38,999 bases of DNA from positions 1 to 38,999 of the forward strand of contig PDQP01000013.1 of NCBI GenBank assembly GCA_002747805.1, given 5' to 3'. The position numbers were made by a program, and so were the translations under genes. Source of the DNA: Deltaproteobacteria bacterium. GTDB taxonomy: Bacteria > Desulfobacterota > Desulfobulbia > Desulfobulbales > Desulfocapsaceae. The notes under the pieces were generated by a model that was not told the DNA's origin, ran no database searches, and was given only the letters and a program-made list of their open reading frames with translations. How positions within the stretch are numbered: the first letter of the stretch is position 1; each line of letters opens with the position of its first letter. This document shows positions 7,499 through 17,100 of this stretch, in pieces.

Positions 7499-8827
7499 CT
7501 AGTAGATGGATAGATATTGCTCTACCTCCCAGTCGGTAACCGCAATCCGGTAGGCATCCCATTCCTTTTCCTTGGCCTGGATATACTTTCTGAAAATATG
7601 CGGCCCCAGGGTTTCCTGAGCCAGCGGGCTGGCCTTTAATTCCTCAATGGCCTCATGCAGGCTGGCCGGCATAATGACAATGCCTTCCTCTTCCATTTCT
7701 TTATGGGTCATGGCGAAAATATCCTTATCCATGGACGGCCCCGGAGCAAGACGGTTTTTTACCCCGTCAAGCCCGGCATTCAGCATCATGGCTAAGGCAA
7801 GATAGGGGTTGCAGGTGGGATCAGGGCTGCGCAGTTCCATTCTGGTTGAAAGACCTCTAGAAGCAGGTATCCTGACCAGCACCGACCGGTTAGAGGCCGA
7901 CCAGGCACAGTAAACCGGGGCCTCATAGCCGGAAACCAGCCGCTTATAGGAGTTGACCAGCGGATTGGTAATGGCGGCAAGGCTGCGGGCGTTTTTCAGG
8001 ATGCCGGCAATATATGAATAGGCGGTTTCCGAAAGCTGCAGGGCATCATGTTCATCAAAAAAGGCGTTGGTGCCGTCCAGCGTGAACAGGGACTGATTGG
8101 TATGCATACCGGAGCCGCTTATGCCGAAAATCGGCTTGGGCATAAAGGTTGCGTGCAGGCCGTATTTGGCGGCCACGGTCTTGACCACCCATTTGAAAGT
8201 AACCGTATTGTCGGCGGCGGTCAGTGCATCGGCATATTTGAAATTTATCTCATGCTGACCCTCGGCCACCTCGTGATGCGAGGCCTCAATTTCAAAGCCC
8301 ATTTCCTCCAGGGTTTCGATGATTTCTCGGCGGCAGTCATTGCCGGTATCTTCCGGATCCAGCGAAAAATAACCGGCCACATCGCTGGTGATGGTGGTGG
8401 GCAGGCCCTTCTCATCCCTTTCAAAGAGAAAAAATTCCGCCTCGGTGCCGACATTCATGGTAAAGCCAGCCTCTTTTGCCCCGGCCAGAATCCGTTTCAG
8501 GTTGACCCGCGGGCAGCCCTCAAAGGGCGAATGATCGGATTTATGCACATCACAGATAATTCTGGCCGCCTTTCTGCCGGCCTTGTTCCGCCAAGGCAAC
8601 ACGGTGAAGGTATCATAATCGGGCTTTAGATACATATCGGATTCATTGATGCGGACAAAACCGTCAATGGAAGAGCCGTCAAACATCATTTTGCCGTCCA
8701 GTGCCTTGTTAATCTGACTAAGCGGCAGGGCAACATTTTTCATAAATCCAAAAATATCAACAAATTGCAGACGCAAAAAACCAATATTTTCACTCTTGAT
8801 GGTTTTTATTATTTCATCTCTGGTCAT
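7499..8827 (-). CDS. glnA: Glutamine synthetase type I (GSI-alpha-like)
   Basis: 442 aa from the ATG at 8827, which has GAGGGA upstream and matches the usual N-terminus ([10 protein letters not shown]); a longer in-frame start at 8917 would add 30 atypical residues. It makes glutamine from glutamate, ammonia and ATP in the cytoplasm. Signatures: [20 protein letters not shown] and [11 protein letters not shown] for metal binding, and [19 protein letters not shown] for ATP/glutamate. The C-terminus ([21 protein letters not shown]) has no NLYDLP adenylylation site and the length is that of the alpha subtype, so regulation is probably by feedback inhibition rather than by adenylylation. dciA follows immediately. 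Confidence 0.95.
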   Translation of the reverse strand: MTRDEIIKTIKSENIGFLRLQFVDIFGFMKNVALPLSQINKALDGKMMFDGSSIDGFVRINESDMYLKPDYDTFTVLPWRNKAGRKAARIICDVHKSDHSPFEGCPRVNLKRILAGAKEAGFTMNVGTEAEFFLFERDEKGLPTTITSDVAGYFSLDPEDTGNDCRREIIETLEEMGFEIEASHHEVAEGQHEINFKYADALTAADNTVTFKWVVKTVAAKYGLHATFMPKPIFGISGSGMHTNQSLFTLDGTNAFFDEHDALQLSETAYSYIAGILKNARSLAAITNPLVNSYKRLVSGYEAPVYCAWSASNRSVLVRIPASRGLSTRMELRSPDPTCNPYLALAMMLNAGLDGVKNRLAPGPSMDKDIFAMTHKEMEEEGIVIMPASLHEAIEELKASPLAQETLGPHIFRKYIQAKEKEWDAYRIAVTDWEVEQYLSIY

Positions 8828-9067
8828 TTTTCCCTCTAATCTGGTTATGGTAATGTCGAACGAATAAGGACAATCAAAGCACCGAAGGTAGCCGATTATT
8901 TTATGAAAGTCCATCAATGTTTGTCCGTCAGGATAAAATACTTATCTCTTTTGTGTATCGTCTTTTTAGTTGTTGGCTAGAGCAGGGCGATTTGATATAT
9001 CTTGTTTGTTGGAATATGGCTGTTTTTCCGCCAACACTGTTGTTAATCTTGACCCAGGGAATTTATC
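8828..9067. other. Divergent intergenic region glnA / rpn
   Basis: 240 bp between divergently read genes, AT-rich. For the plus-strand nuclease gene TTGATA (8992-8997) and TATGGC (9015-9020) are spaced by 17 nt, a weak promoter match. I looked for a sigma-54 element (TGGC-N8-TTGC type) for glnA and found none convincing. Confidence 0.4.
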
Positions 9068-10087
9068 ATGTCCAAACAAGAAAATATCCATGATCACGGT
9101 TATAAAAAGCTCTTTTCACATCCGGCCATGATGCAAAGCCTGCTGGAGGATTGGGTTGGCGGGGCATGGCTGGACGAGGTTGATTTTTCAACCCTGACCC
9201 TATGCGGCACCGAGCATATCAGCGATGATTTCCGTTCCCGCTATAACGATATGATCTGGAAGGTGCAGTTTCGGGGGCAGGATTTGTATCTTTTCCTGAT
9301 GCTTGAGTTTCAGAATCGGCCGGATAACTGGATGGCCATGCGGACGGCGGTTTATACCGGTATGCTCTATCAGGATCTGATTGCAGGTGGGGCCATGAAA
9401 CCAGGTGATGCCCTGCCGCCGGTGCTACCTATTGTCCTTTATAACGGGGAGAGGCCATGGCAGGCTCCGGTCAGCACCGAAGATTTGATTGCTCCGGTAG
9501 CTGATGAACTTGACGATTATATCCTGCGGCATAAATATTTTCTGATTGAAGAACGAAAACTGTCGGAAGCTGCCAAAGAGAAGGCGGAAAGTTTAACCGC
9601 CCGGATTTTTCAGCTTGAAGAATTTGCCGATATTGAGGAAGTTAGGGAAGTAACAGAGCAGCTTTTCCGTCTGCTTGCCGCCCTGCATGATGACAGCCTG
9701 ACCGCCACCATGCTGCACTGGCTTCATTATGCGGTGGTAAACAGATTTGATGCAGAAGAAAAGGAAATTATTATAGATTCAACCAATCCAAAGGAGATGC
9801 AGGCCATGCTTGAAAAATCTATTGAAAGGGCAAGGGAAAAATTAAGGGATGAAGGCAGAATTTTAGGTATGGAGCAGGGCATAGAGCAAGGCATTGAGCA
9901 AGGCATAGAGCAAGGCATAGAGCAGGGAAAGAGCGATTTTTTTGCATCGTTAATCCGGCAAAAATTCGGGATGACCTGCACGCCTAACTTCCAGCAGCGT
10001 ATAAAAAACGCATCAGTGGAAGAGATTGACCGTTGGGGGCTTCGCATTCTTACTGCCCAAAATATTGACGAGGTCTTTGATGATTGA
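9068..10087 (+). CDS. Rpn family recombination-promoting nuclease / putative transposase
   Basis: 339 aa. The N-terminal ~200 residues match the YhgA-like/Rpn PD-(D/E)xK family: HDHGYKKLFSHP (8-19), then Asp61 (YNDMIWKVQF) and Glu80-x-Gln82 (LMLEFQNRP), the usual D...ExQ catalytic set, and PPVLPIVLYNG. E. coli Rpn proteins are DNA endonucleases that promote RecA-independent recombination and are often annotated as transposases; the cellular role remains uncertain. The C-terminal part has five tandem G-(M/I)-E-Q units at 267-286, coded by 12-bp repeats, then an (E/K)-rich helix and QKFG motif typical for the family. No partner gene is adjacent. The gene is intact and appears alone. Confidence 0.82.
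   Translation: MSKQENIHDHGYKKLFSHPAMMQSLLEDWVGGAWLDEVDFSTLTLCGTEHISDDFRSRYNDMIWKVQFRGQDLYLFLMLEFQNRPDNWMAMRTAVYTGMLYQDLIAGGAMKPGDALPPVLPIVLYNGERPWQAPVSTEDLIAPVADELDDYILRHKYFLIEERKLSEAAKEKAESLTARIFQLEEFADIEEVREVTEQLFRLLAALHDDSLTATMLHWLHYAVVNRFDAEEKEIIIDSTNPKEMQAMLEKSIERAREKLRDEGRILGMEQGIEQGIEQGIEQGIEQGKSDFFASLIRQKFGMTCTPNFQQRIKNASVEEIDRWGLRILTAQNIDEVFDD
9866..9925 (+). repeat. 12-bp in-frame tandem repeat (five units) in the rpn gene
   Basis: Five consecutive units close to GGCATAGAGCAA, the first diverged to GGTATGGAGCAG, encode Gly-(Met/Ile)-Glu-Gln. As the unit is a multiple of three, gain or loss of copies changes protein length without a frameshift. Such GxEQ runs are common near the C-terminus of Rpn proteins. 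Confidence 0.9.
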
Positions 10088-10154
10088 GCCTTGTCTGCTT
10101 ATTACCGCATTTTTCTGATCCGGTAACATGTTGTTTATATTAAAAAATTATCAT

Positions 10155-10193
10155 AACCGGCTGGAGTACTCCCTACGCTTTTTGATTCCGGTT
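10155..10193. promoter_or_regulatory. Palindromes upstream of pta
   Basis: A perfect 10-bp palindrome GGAGTACTCC (10163-10172) lies inside a wider inverted repeat AACCGG (10155-10160) / CCGGTT (10188-10193), 20-60 nt before the pta ATG. It could be a regulator-binding site or a leader hairpin. It does not match the Rex or Fnr consensus as I know them. Confidence 0.3.
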
Positions 10194-10213
10194 TTCACCC
10201 TCTGATAACGAAT

Positions 10214-12328
10214 ATGCAAAATTTATCCAAAAATCTTTATATCACAGCGGCAGAGGCAAAAAGCGGCCGTTCCGCTGTCGTTCTCGGCCTAATGCAGATG
10301 CTCTTGAAACGGGTGAGCAAGGCGGCCTTTTTCCGGCCAATTATTGATGAACATAAATCTGGCCGGAAGGATTACGATGTTAATCTGGTGCTGGATTATT
10401 TTGAGCTGGACATCGATTACCAAGATACCTTTGCCTTTACCCTGCCCGAGGCCCAGGAGCTGTATAATTCCGGCCGGCATGATCTGCTGCATGACACTAT
10501 TTTGCAGAAATACAATCAGCTAAAGAATAATTATGATTTTGTGCTGTGTGAGGGCACCAGCTTTCTGGGCAGTGATCCGGCCTTTGAATCGGCCATCAAT
10601 ATTGATATTGCCGCCAACCTCGGGGCGCCGGTGCTGCTGGTCTCTTCGGGTCGGAACAAGACGGCGGATGAGGTCAAGCGGCTGACCAGGCTTTATCTGG
10701 ATAACCTGCTTGAACATGGTATTGAACTGGTTGCCTGCATTGTCAACCGGGCCTCGGCCGGAATCAGCAGCGGGCTTTTTGACGGGGTAAGATTTTCCGG
10801 CGGCCGCAAACAGATTCCTTTTTATGTCATCCCCGAAAACCCGGAGCTTGCCAGCCCTTCGGTCGGCTTTATCAAGCGGCATCTTGAGGCCGAATTGATT
10901 CACGGCGAAACCGGGCTTGAGGCCCTGGTCAGCAACTATGTCATTGCCGCCATGCAGATAGATAATTTTCTGGCCTATATCAAACCCGGCAGTTTGGTCA
11001 TCACCCCGGGAGACAGGCCGGATATCATCCTTTCGGCCATGGCTTCCCGGATGTCGAAAAACCTGCCTGATATTGCCGGAATCATCCTGACCGGCGGGCT
11101 GCTGCCTTCTGCAAATGTGCTGCATCTGCTTGAGGGCCTGAGCGTGGTTTCCTGCCCGATTATTGCTGCGGCCGGCCAGACCTACGAGGTCATGCAGAGG
11201 CTGGATAATCTGTACGGCCACATCGAGCCGCAGGACAGCCGCCGGATTGCCACCGCCCTTGGCTCCTTTGCCAGGCATATTGAGGTGCAAAAACTGGGGC
11301 GGCAGATTATCACCTCGCATTCATCCGGCATTACCCCCAAGATGTTTAATTACGGCTTGATGGAAAAGGCGGCCCGCCGCAAGATGCACATCGTGCTGCC
11401 AGAGGGGAATTGTGAACGGATTTTGCGGGCGGCGGATATTTTGCTGCGGCGCGGCGTGGTACGCCTGACCCTGCTCGGCCGCCGGGAAAAGGTGCTGATG
11501 AAGGCTTCCGCCTGCGGTCTTGATCTTGAACAGGCCGAGGTGATCGACCCAGCCGAATCGGAACTTTTTGATGATTTTGCCAAGACCTATCTAAAGCTTC
11601 GCCGGCACCGGGGCGTAACCGAGGATGAGGCGCTGAGCCTGATGGCCGATGCCGCCTATTTCGGCACCATGCTGGTCTATAAGGGCCTGGCTGACGGCAT
11701 GGTGTCGGGGGCGGTAACTACAACTGCCCATACCATCCGCCCGGCCTTTGAGTTTATCAAAACTAAACCCGGATTCTCCATTGCCTCATCGGTCTTTTTT
11801 ATGTGCCTGAAAGACCGGGTGCTGGTCTATGGCGATTGTGCCATCAACCCCAATCCAGGCAGCAGGCAGCTAGCGGAAATCGCCTTAAGTTCGGCAGAAA
11901 CAGCCCGCGTGTTCGGCATTGAGCCGCGGGTGGCCATGCTCAGTTATGCCACCGGGGAATCTGGTTTTGGCGAAGATGTTGAAACGGTGAAAGAGGCGGC
12001 CAAAATTGCCCGCCAGCTTATTAAGGAAAGAGGGCTAAATTTTCCCATTGAGGGGCCGATTCAATATGATGCTGCCATTGATCCTGAGGTGGCCGCCGCC
12101 AAGCTGCCCGGCTCCGAGGTGGCCGGCCGGGCCACGGTTTTTATCTTTCCCGATCTTAATACCGGCAACAATACCTACAAGGCTGTGCAGCGTTCCACTG
12201 GTTCGGTGGCGGTCGGGCCGGTTATTCAGGGGCTGAAAAAACCGGTAAACGATCTCTCCAGGGGATGCACGGTGGACGATATTGTTAATACCGTGGTCAT
12301 CACGGCCATTCAGGCTCAGGTGGAATAA
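10214..12328 (+). CDS. pta: Phosphate acetyltransferase, long form
   Basis: 704 aa, the three-part long form. Residues about 1-200 are a P-loop NTPase-like/BioD-like region (ITAAEAKSGRSAVVLG, 10-25), about 215-330 the DRTGG domain, and about 380-700 the catalytic PTA domain (KMHIVLPEGNCERILRAADI, then VSGAVTTTAHTIRPAF, YGDCAINPNPGSRQLAEIA, NTGNNTYKAVQ). It exchanges acetyl-CoA and phosphate for acetyl-phosphate and CoA. The stop overlaps the ackA start as TAATG, so the two are translationally coupled. The pair can conserve energy from acetyl-CoA or, running in reverse, activate acetate. The N-terminal domains usually confer allosteric control. Confidence 0.95.
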   Translation: MQNLSKNLYITAAEAKSGRSAVVLGLMQMLLKRVSKAAFFRPIIDEHKSGRKDYDVNLVLDYFELDIDYQDTFAFTLPEAQELYNSGRHDLLHDTILQKYNQLKNNYDFVLCEGTSFLGSDPAFESAINIDIAANLGAPVLLVSSGRNKTADEVKRLTRLYLDNLLEHGIELVACIVNRASAGISSGLFDGVRFSGGRKQIPFYVIPENPELASPSVGFIKRHLEAELIHGETGLEALVSNYVIAAMQIDNFLAYIKPGSLVITPGDRPDIILSAMASRMSKNLPDIAGIILTGGLLPSANVLHLLEGLSVVSCPIIAAAGQTYEVMQRLDNLYGHIEPQDSRRIATALGSFARHIEVQKLGRQIITSHSSGITPKMFNYGLMEKAARRKMHIVLPEGNCERILRAADILLRRGVVRLTLLGRREKVLMKASACGLDLEQAEVIDPAESELFDDFAKTYLKLRRHRGVTEDEALSLMADAAYFGTMLVYKGLADGMVSGAVTTTAHTIRPAFEFIKTKPGFSIASSVFFMCLKDRVLVYGDCAINPNPGSRQLAEIALSSAETARVFGIEPRVAMLSYATGESGFGEDVETVKEAAKIARQLIKERGLNFPIEGPIQYDAAIDPEVAAAKLPGSEVAGRATVFIFPDLNTGNNTYKAVQRSTGSVAVGPVIQGLKKPVNDLSRGCTVDDIVNTVVITAIQAQVE

Positions 12329-13548
12329 TGAAAATACTTGTAATAAATTCAGGAAGTTCATCCATAAAATTTAAGCTGCTGGATATGCAGGACGAGTCGG
12401 TTCTGGCCGCTGGTCTAGCCGAGAGAATTGGCGAAGAAACCGGACGTTTTGAGTGCATTTTGCATCCAGGCCGTAACCAGCATCATCTTGAGCAAAACGC
12501 TCCGATTGTCGGTCATCAGGACGGAATGAACATGGCGGTCAAGGCCCTGACCGATCAGCGGTACGGGGTGATCAGCAGCCCGGGCGAGATTGACCGGATT
12601 GGTCATCGGGTGGTGCATGGCGGCGAAAATTTCAGGCTGCCTGCCGTCATCAATGGGGAAGTAATTGAGGCGATCAAGGCAACCGGGCCGCTGGCCCCCC
12701 TGCATAGCGGCCCCAATCTCACCGGCATCATGGCTGCCCTGGAACTTTTTCCAGATGCCCTGCAGGCGGCGGTGTTTGACACTGCCTTTCATCAAACCAT
12801 TCCGGCCCATGCCTATACCTATGCCCTGCCTTATGAGTTTTACCGGCAATATAAAATCAGGCGTTACGGCTTTCACGGCACTTCCCATAAGTTTGTGGCC
12901 GGGGAATGTGCAAGGCTGCTCGGTAGGCCGCTGGAAGCGTGCAATCTGATTACCCTGCATCTGGGCAACGGCTGCTCCATGACCGCCATTAAAAACGGCC
13001 AGAGCGTGGATACTTCCCTTGGCCTGACCCCGCTGGAAGGTCTGATGATGGGAACCAGAAGCGGCGATCTGGATCCGGCCATCCTGCCCTTTTTAGCCGA
13101 TCATACCGGCATGACCACCAAAGATATGGATCAGATGCTCAATCAGGAATCCGGCCTGAAAGGAATCTGCGGCCTAAACGATCTTCGGGATATCCATGCC
13201 GCCATAGCCGAAGGAAATCAGCTCGCCGCCCTGGCCCTTGAGATGCAGACCTACCGCAACAAAAAATATATCGGCAGTTATATGGCCGCTCTGGGCCGGG
13301 TAGATGCCATGGTCTTTACCGCCGGGGTGGGCGAAAACGATCCGGTTACCAGGGAAAAATCACTTTCCGGCCTTGAGGAGTGGGGCATAAAACTAGATAA
13401 AACTTTGAATAATCAATCATCTTCATCGCCTTTTAGAATAAGCTCTTCCGATAGCAAGGTTGAGATCTGGGTAATCCCCACCAATGAAGAGCTGGCCATT
13501 GCCCGTGAAACTGCGGCCATTAAATTAGCCGCACCTGTTATGCAATAA
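12328..13548 (+). CDS. ackA: Acetate kinase
   Basis: 406 aa, typical length. It interconverts acetyl-phosphate plus ADP with acetate plus ATP in the cytoplasm. All ASKHA-fold signatures are present: NSGSSSIKFKLL at the N-terminus with Asn7, GHRVVHGGENF, FDTAFHQTIP (catalytic Asp), RRYGFHGTSHKFV, GNGCSMTAIKNGQSVDTS and EGLMMGTRSGDLDP, then FTAGVGEND near the C-terminus. The ATG shares a base with the pta stop (TAATG), so translation is coupled. Downstream, about 118 bp of AT-rich DNA separates it from the sensor kinase gene and no clear terminator is visible. Confidence 0.96.
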   Translation: MKILVINSGSSSIKFKLLDMQDESVLAAGLAERIGEETGRFECILHPGRNQHHLEQNAPIVGHQDGMNMAVKALTDQRYGVISSPGEIDRIGHRVVHGGENFRLPAVINGEVIEAIKATGPLAPLHSGPNLTGIMAALELFPDALQAAVFDTAFHQTIPAHAYTYALPYEFYRQYKIRRYGFHGTSHKFVAGECARLLGRPLEACNLITLHLGNGCSMTAIKNGQSVDTSLGLTPLEGLMMGTRSGDLDPAILPFLADHTGMTTKDMDQMLNQESGLKGICGLNDLRDIHAAIAEGNQLAALALEMQTYRNKKYIGSYMAALGRVDAMVFTAGVGENDPVTREKSLSGLEEWGIKLDKTLNNQSSSSPFRISSSDSKVEIWVIPTNEELAIARETAAIKLAAPVMQ

Positions 13549-13666
13549 GTTAGAATTGCTTAATAACTTTACCATGGTTAAATAATATTTGTTTATTGTC
13601 TCGTTTTTCTGTATCATGCTGGATGTCCAAGGCGGCATTTAATCGGTTTTTAATTGGTGCAAAACT

Positions 13667-16600
13667 GTGAAATTAAGAAAAATTCCCTTAAAAATCAGAC
13701 GTTGTCTGGCCATATCGTCAATGATTATCTGCCTGTTCTCGGTATTTCTCATACTATTTATGGCATACAGCAACTGGCATGACAGGAAAGAGGTTTATCT
13801 GGCCGAGATCAAAAATGGCCTTATAGTCAATTTTCAGTCGGGTATTTATTTTTACCGCCATTTGATGAATGATTATTTTGTTCAGGAAATATCTGTTCCT
13901 CAGGTTTATCAGCTAGTTAATACCAAGGAAAATGATGCCCTGGCCGAGCTGCTGCTGCCGGTCTATAAAAGGATGCAGAATGCCGGGGCCGACTACCTGC
14001 AATTTTATGATCAGCAGGGCAAGATCCTGGTTCAGTTTACCGGCTCGGTCGGACAAACCAATCAGGCCGCCGGAAATAACCAGCCGCCGTCCGGCTTTGA
14101 TTGCGGAGACGGCGGTTATTTTTATTATAACCTCTATCCGGTTCTTGATGAGGGCCGGCGTCTCGGCACAGTTAAAATAGGGGTTTCATTCCGTAACCTG
14201 CTGGCATACCTGTCCCGTCTTGATTCGAGGATGGAGTATTTTCTGCTGGGAACCATTGAGGACGGCAGCCTTTCAGCTAATCTCTGCGGGGTGGAGCCGG
14301 ATACTGCCGCTCAAAGGTCAGCCAGGGTTACCCTGATGATGGACCGGATCGGCGGAGCAAGGCTGCACAAGGCCCTGTCGGGCGGCAAGGGGGCTGTTTT
14401 TGATCAGGCAATAGACGGAAATTCCTGCATTATGTGCCTGGTTCCTCTGCCCGATCAGAGCGGATATCTGGTCTCATGTATGGACGGCCTGATGCAGCCG
14501 TATGCCGACCGACTGCTATTTTACTGGGCTATTGTCTTTGTTATCTCTGCAGTTTCCTTTATTTATTCCTTTGTATCATGCAACCGGAAGAACGATTTCT
14601 TGACCAGGGTTAAGGTCAGCAAGGAAAGGGAACTTAAAAGAAGCGAATTGATGCAGAATGCACTCATGGAAAACCTGCCTCTGGCCCTGGTCATTATTGA
14701 TGAAGAGAGCAGGCTGATTGAGCATGTAAATTCTGCTGCTGCCGATATGCTCGGCTTGCCTGCGAGCGAGTTAAAGGGGCGTATTTGCCATGATTTTATT
14801 TGTCCGGCCCAAAGAAGTGCATGTCCGGTTATCGAGCTTGGTCTGATTATTGAAAATTCTGACCGCATCATCCTTCGTTACGGCAAGGAACCGGTGCCGG
14901 TGGCCAAGACCGTGCGGCGGATCGAATTAGACGGCAAGCGTAAGATGCTGGAATGTTTTATGGATATTTCTGTCCGCAAAAAGGCGGAGGAAGCCATACT
15001 AAGAGCCGACAAGATCAAAAGTGATTTCCTTGCCAATATCAGCCACGAAATCAGAACCCCCTTAAATGTCATCCTCGGTATGACCCACTTAACCCTTGGT
15101 TCAGAGCTTTCTCATAATCAGCGGGAATATCTGTCCAAGTCATATCGGGCGGCCAAGAATTTGCTGGATATACTAAACGATATTCTGGATTTTTCTCGGG
15201 TTGAATCCAGGGCAATGACGGTTGACAAGATGTCCTTTGATCTTTCCGAGGTGCTTGATACGGTGGTATATACGGCCGGAAGCAGCCTGTTTGGCGGTGA
15301 TGTGGAGTTTACCGCCGGTATCCGCAGCGATGTTCCCCGCTGGCTGATTGGCGATCCGCTTAAACTGGGACAGGTTCTGGTCAAGCTGACCGATAATGCA
15401 ATCAAGTTTACTGAGCATGGCCGGGTGGTAGTGTGGATCAGCCTTGAGAAAATGGAGGATGACCGTCATGCAAGGCTGCTCTTTTCTGTCGCTGATACCG
15501 GCATAGGCATTGATTCATCAAAAATAGGCGAGCTTTTTTCTCCCTTTACCCAGGAAGAAAGTGCCATTAACCGTAATTACGGCGGAACCGGCCTTGGGCT
15601 TAGCATTGCCAACCGCATTGTCGAACTGATGGGCGGCAGGATTTCGGTGGAAAGCAGGGTGGGAGACGGCAGCACTTTTAATTTTGCCTTAACCTTTAGG
15701 CTGGCGGACAAAAAGGAGCTGCCGGTAAACCTTAAGGGCAACCGCATCCTGATAGCAGATTCCTGCAGTAAGATTCAGCAGGAGGTGATTATGGAATATA
15801 TCACCTATCTGAACGGTGAGCCGGAGGTGGTGCAAAGCGGGATGGAGATGAAGGAAAGGCTTGATACTGGCGAGATTAACCTGTTGATTGTTGACAGCGG
15901 CCTTGCCGGAGCATTGCAGGATAGAAAACTTGAGATACCGGCAATCATCTTGAAGCCGGAGGGCGGCCAGGCGGCGGATTTCGGTGATGAAGGCATGGTT
16001 TTTACCGTCCCGCGGCCGGTGGTTTTTAGTGTCCTGGTGCAGGCGGTCCGGCTGCTGCAGGGCCTGTTTTTTTCAGGACAGGAAATGACATTAAGGCCGG
16101 AGCTGACCAATGCAGAAATCTTGGTGGTGGAAGACAGCGTTGTCAACCAGCAGATTATCAGGGCCTTGCTCAATGAATTTAAGATGTCCGCCGTCATTAC
16201 CGAAGATGGCCGGAAGGCGGTTGAGTATCTGGAGAAGCAGATTCCCGATCTGATCTTGATGGATCTGCAGATGCCGGGCATGAACGGCTTTGAAACTGCC
16301 AGAAAAATCCGTGCTGATCTGCGGCTGGAAGATGTACCTATCATTGCCATGACCGCTAGTGCAGATGAAGATGAACAGCGGGAAATTTTTGCATCCGGCA
16401 TGAACGCATTTTTCACCAAGCCGATCGAGGTGCAGGAACTAAGGCATATTCTGCAAAAATGGCTGACACCTGCTGCCGGAGAACAGAAAAGCGGGTCGGT
16501 GGTCAGCAAGGAGGAGCAGATGTTGCAGATAAATCTCAATGAGGTCTTGCCGAGGTTTGCCAATCAACAGGATATTTTTATCAAGGCCCTGAAAAAGGCG

Positions 16601-17089
16601 GCTGCGGAACACGGCGGCGATGCCCGGCGGCTGCGGGAGCTGCTGGAGCAGAATAATCTGGAGGAAGCCGCATTTACTGCCCATACCTTACGCGGGGTGA
16701 TGGGCAATGTGGGAGCGGAGCAGATTTTTGAGCTTGCTTCCAGGCTGGAAGAGGCTTGTAAACAAAAGGATCAGGCGGCCTGTTTGCATATGCTGGACAG
16801 GCTTGAAGATTTGATGAAACTCTTTACCGGATATGTAGAAGAGGAAAAATATCTGGCAGAAACCAGCTCCGAAGAACCAGCAGTTAATGATTCCGGCAGT
16901 TGGGATGAGCTGCTTGCCCTGCTGCGCGGCCGCAGACCGGCGGACTGCCGGAAAGCTGTTGCCATGGTCAAGGCATTGGCGGAGCATGACGGGGATGCAG
17001 CCGGAAAAATAATTTTGTTCATAGAAGAATACGAGTTTGATAAGGCAATTGAGCTGGTTAGCACCCTGTATGGGGGAGCTGACGCTTAA
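13667..17089 (+). CDS. Hybrid sensor histidine kinase (sensor-PAS-HisKA-HATPase-REC-REC-Hpt)
   Basis: 1140 aa from a GTG start without a strong ribosome binding site. TM1 (13-34) and TM2 (284-304) flank a ~250-residue extracytoplasmic sensor of unknown ligand. A cytoplasmic PAS region (330-440) contains several cysteines. HisKA has the phosphoacceptor His460 (NISHEIRTPLN); the ATPase has the N-box DNAIKFT and the G boxes DTGIGI and GGTGLGL. A degenerate receiver (about 690-800) is followed by a complete one with Asp866 (LMDLQMPGMNG) and an Hpt domain with His1006 (AHTLRG). The internal phosphorelay His460-Asp866-His1006 can then pass phosphate to a separate receiver; the REC/HD-GYP protein encoded 11 bp downstream is the obvious candidate. 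Confidence 0.9.
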   Translation: MKLRKIPLKIRRCLAISSMIICLFSVFLILFMAYSNWHDRKEVYLAEIKNGLIVNFQSGIYFYRHLMNDYFVQEISVPQVYQLVNTKENDALAELLLPVYKRMQNAGADYLQFYDQQGKILVQFTGSVGQTNQAAGNNQPPSGFDCGDGGYFYYNLYPVLDEGRRLGTVKIGVSFRNLLAYLSRLDSRMEYFLLGTIEDGSLSANLCGVEPDTAAQRSARVTLMMDRIGGARLHKALSGGKGAVFDQAIDGNSCIMCLVPLPDQSGYLVSCMDGLMQPYADRLLFYWAIVFVISAVSFIYSFVSCNRKNDFLTRVKVSKERELKRSELMQNALMENLPLALVIIDEESRLIEHVNSAAADMLGLPASELKGRICHDFICPAQRSACPVIELGLIIENSDRIILRYGKEPVPVAKTVRRIELDGKRKMLECFMDISVRKKAEEAILRADKIKSDFLANISHEIRTPLNVILGMTHLTLGSELSHNQREYLSKSYRAAKNLLDILNDILDFSRVESRAMTVDKMSFDLSEVLDTVVYTAGSSLFGGDVEFTAGIRSDVPRWLIGDPLKLGQVLVKLTDNAIKFTEHGRVVVWISLEKMEDDRHARLLFSVADTGIGIDSSKIGELFSPFTQEESAINRNYGGTGLGLSIANRIVELMGGRISVESRVGDGSTFNFALTFRLADKKELPVNLKGNRILIADSCSKIQQEVIMEYITYLNGEPEVVQSGMEMKERLDTGEINLLIVDSGLAGALQDRKLEIPAIILKPEGGQAADFGDEGMVFTVPRPVVFSVLVQAVRLLQGLFFSGQEMTLRPELTNAEILVVEDSVVNQQIIRALLNEFKMSAVITEDGRKAVEYLEKQIPDLILMDLQMPGMNGFETARKIRADLRLEDVPIIAMTASADEDEQREIFASGMNAFFTKPIEVQELRHILQKWLTPAAGEQKSGSVVSKEEQMLQINLNEVLPRFANQQDIFIKALKKAAAEHGGDARRLRELLEQNNLEEAAFTAHTLRGVMGNVGAEQIFELASRLEEACKQKDQAACLHMLDRLEDLMKLFTGYVEEEKYLAETSSEEPAVNDSGSWDELLALLRGRRPADCRKAVAMVKALAEHDGDAAGKIILFIEEYEFDKAIELVSTLYGGADA

Positions 17090-17100
17090 AGGAGAGGGCT

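Noticed and set aside
8828..8917. N-terminal extension of glutamine synthetase
   Set aside because: The 30 extra residues do not fit the family and the internal ATG at 8827 has the better ribosome site and the expected N-terminus.
9866..9925. CRISPR-like array
   Set aside because: Units are directly adjacent, 12 bp long, without spacers, and in frame in a coding region.
10520..11320. 266-codon minus-strand open frame opposite pta
   Set aside because: Antisense shadow of a clear Pta protein; Gly/Arg/Gln-rich, no motif.
15805..16563. 252-codon minus-strand open frame opposite the sensor kinase
   Set aside because: Lies fully inside the kinase gene whose motifs are intact; serine-rich low-complexity composition with no family resemblance or ribosome site.
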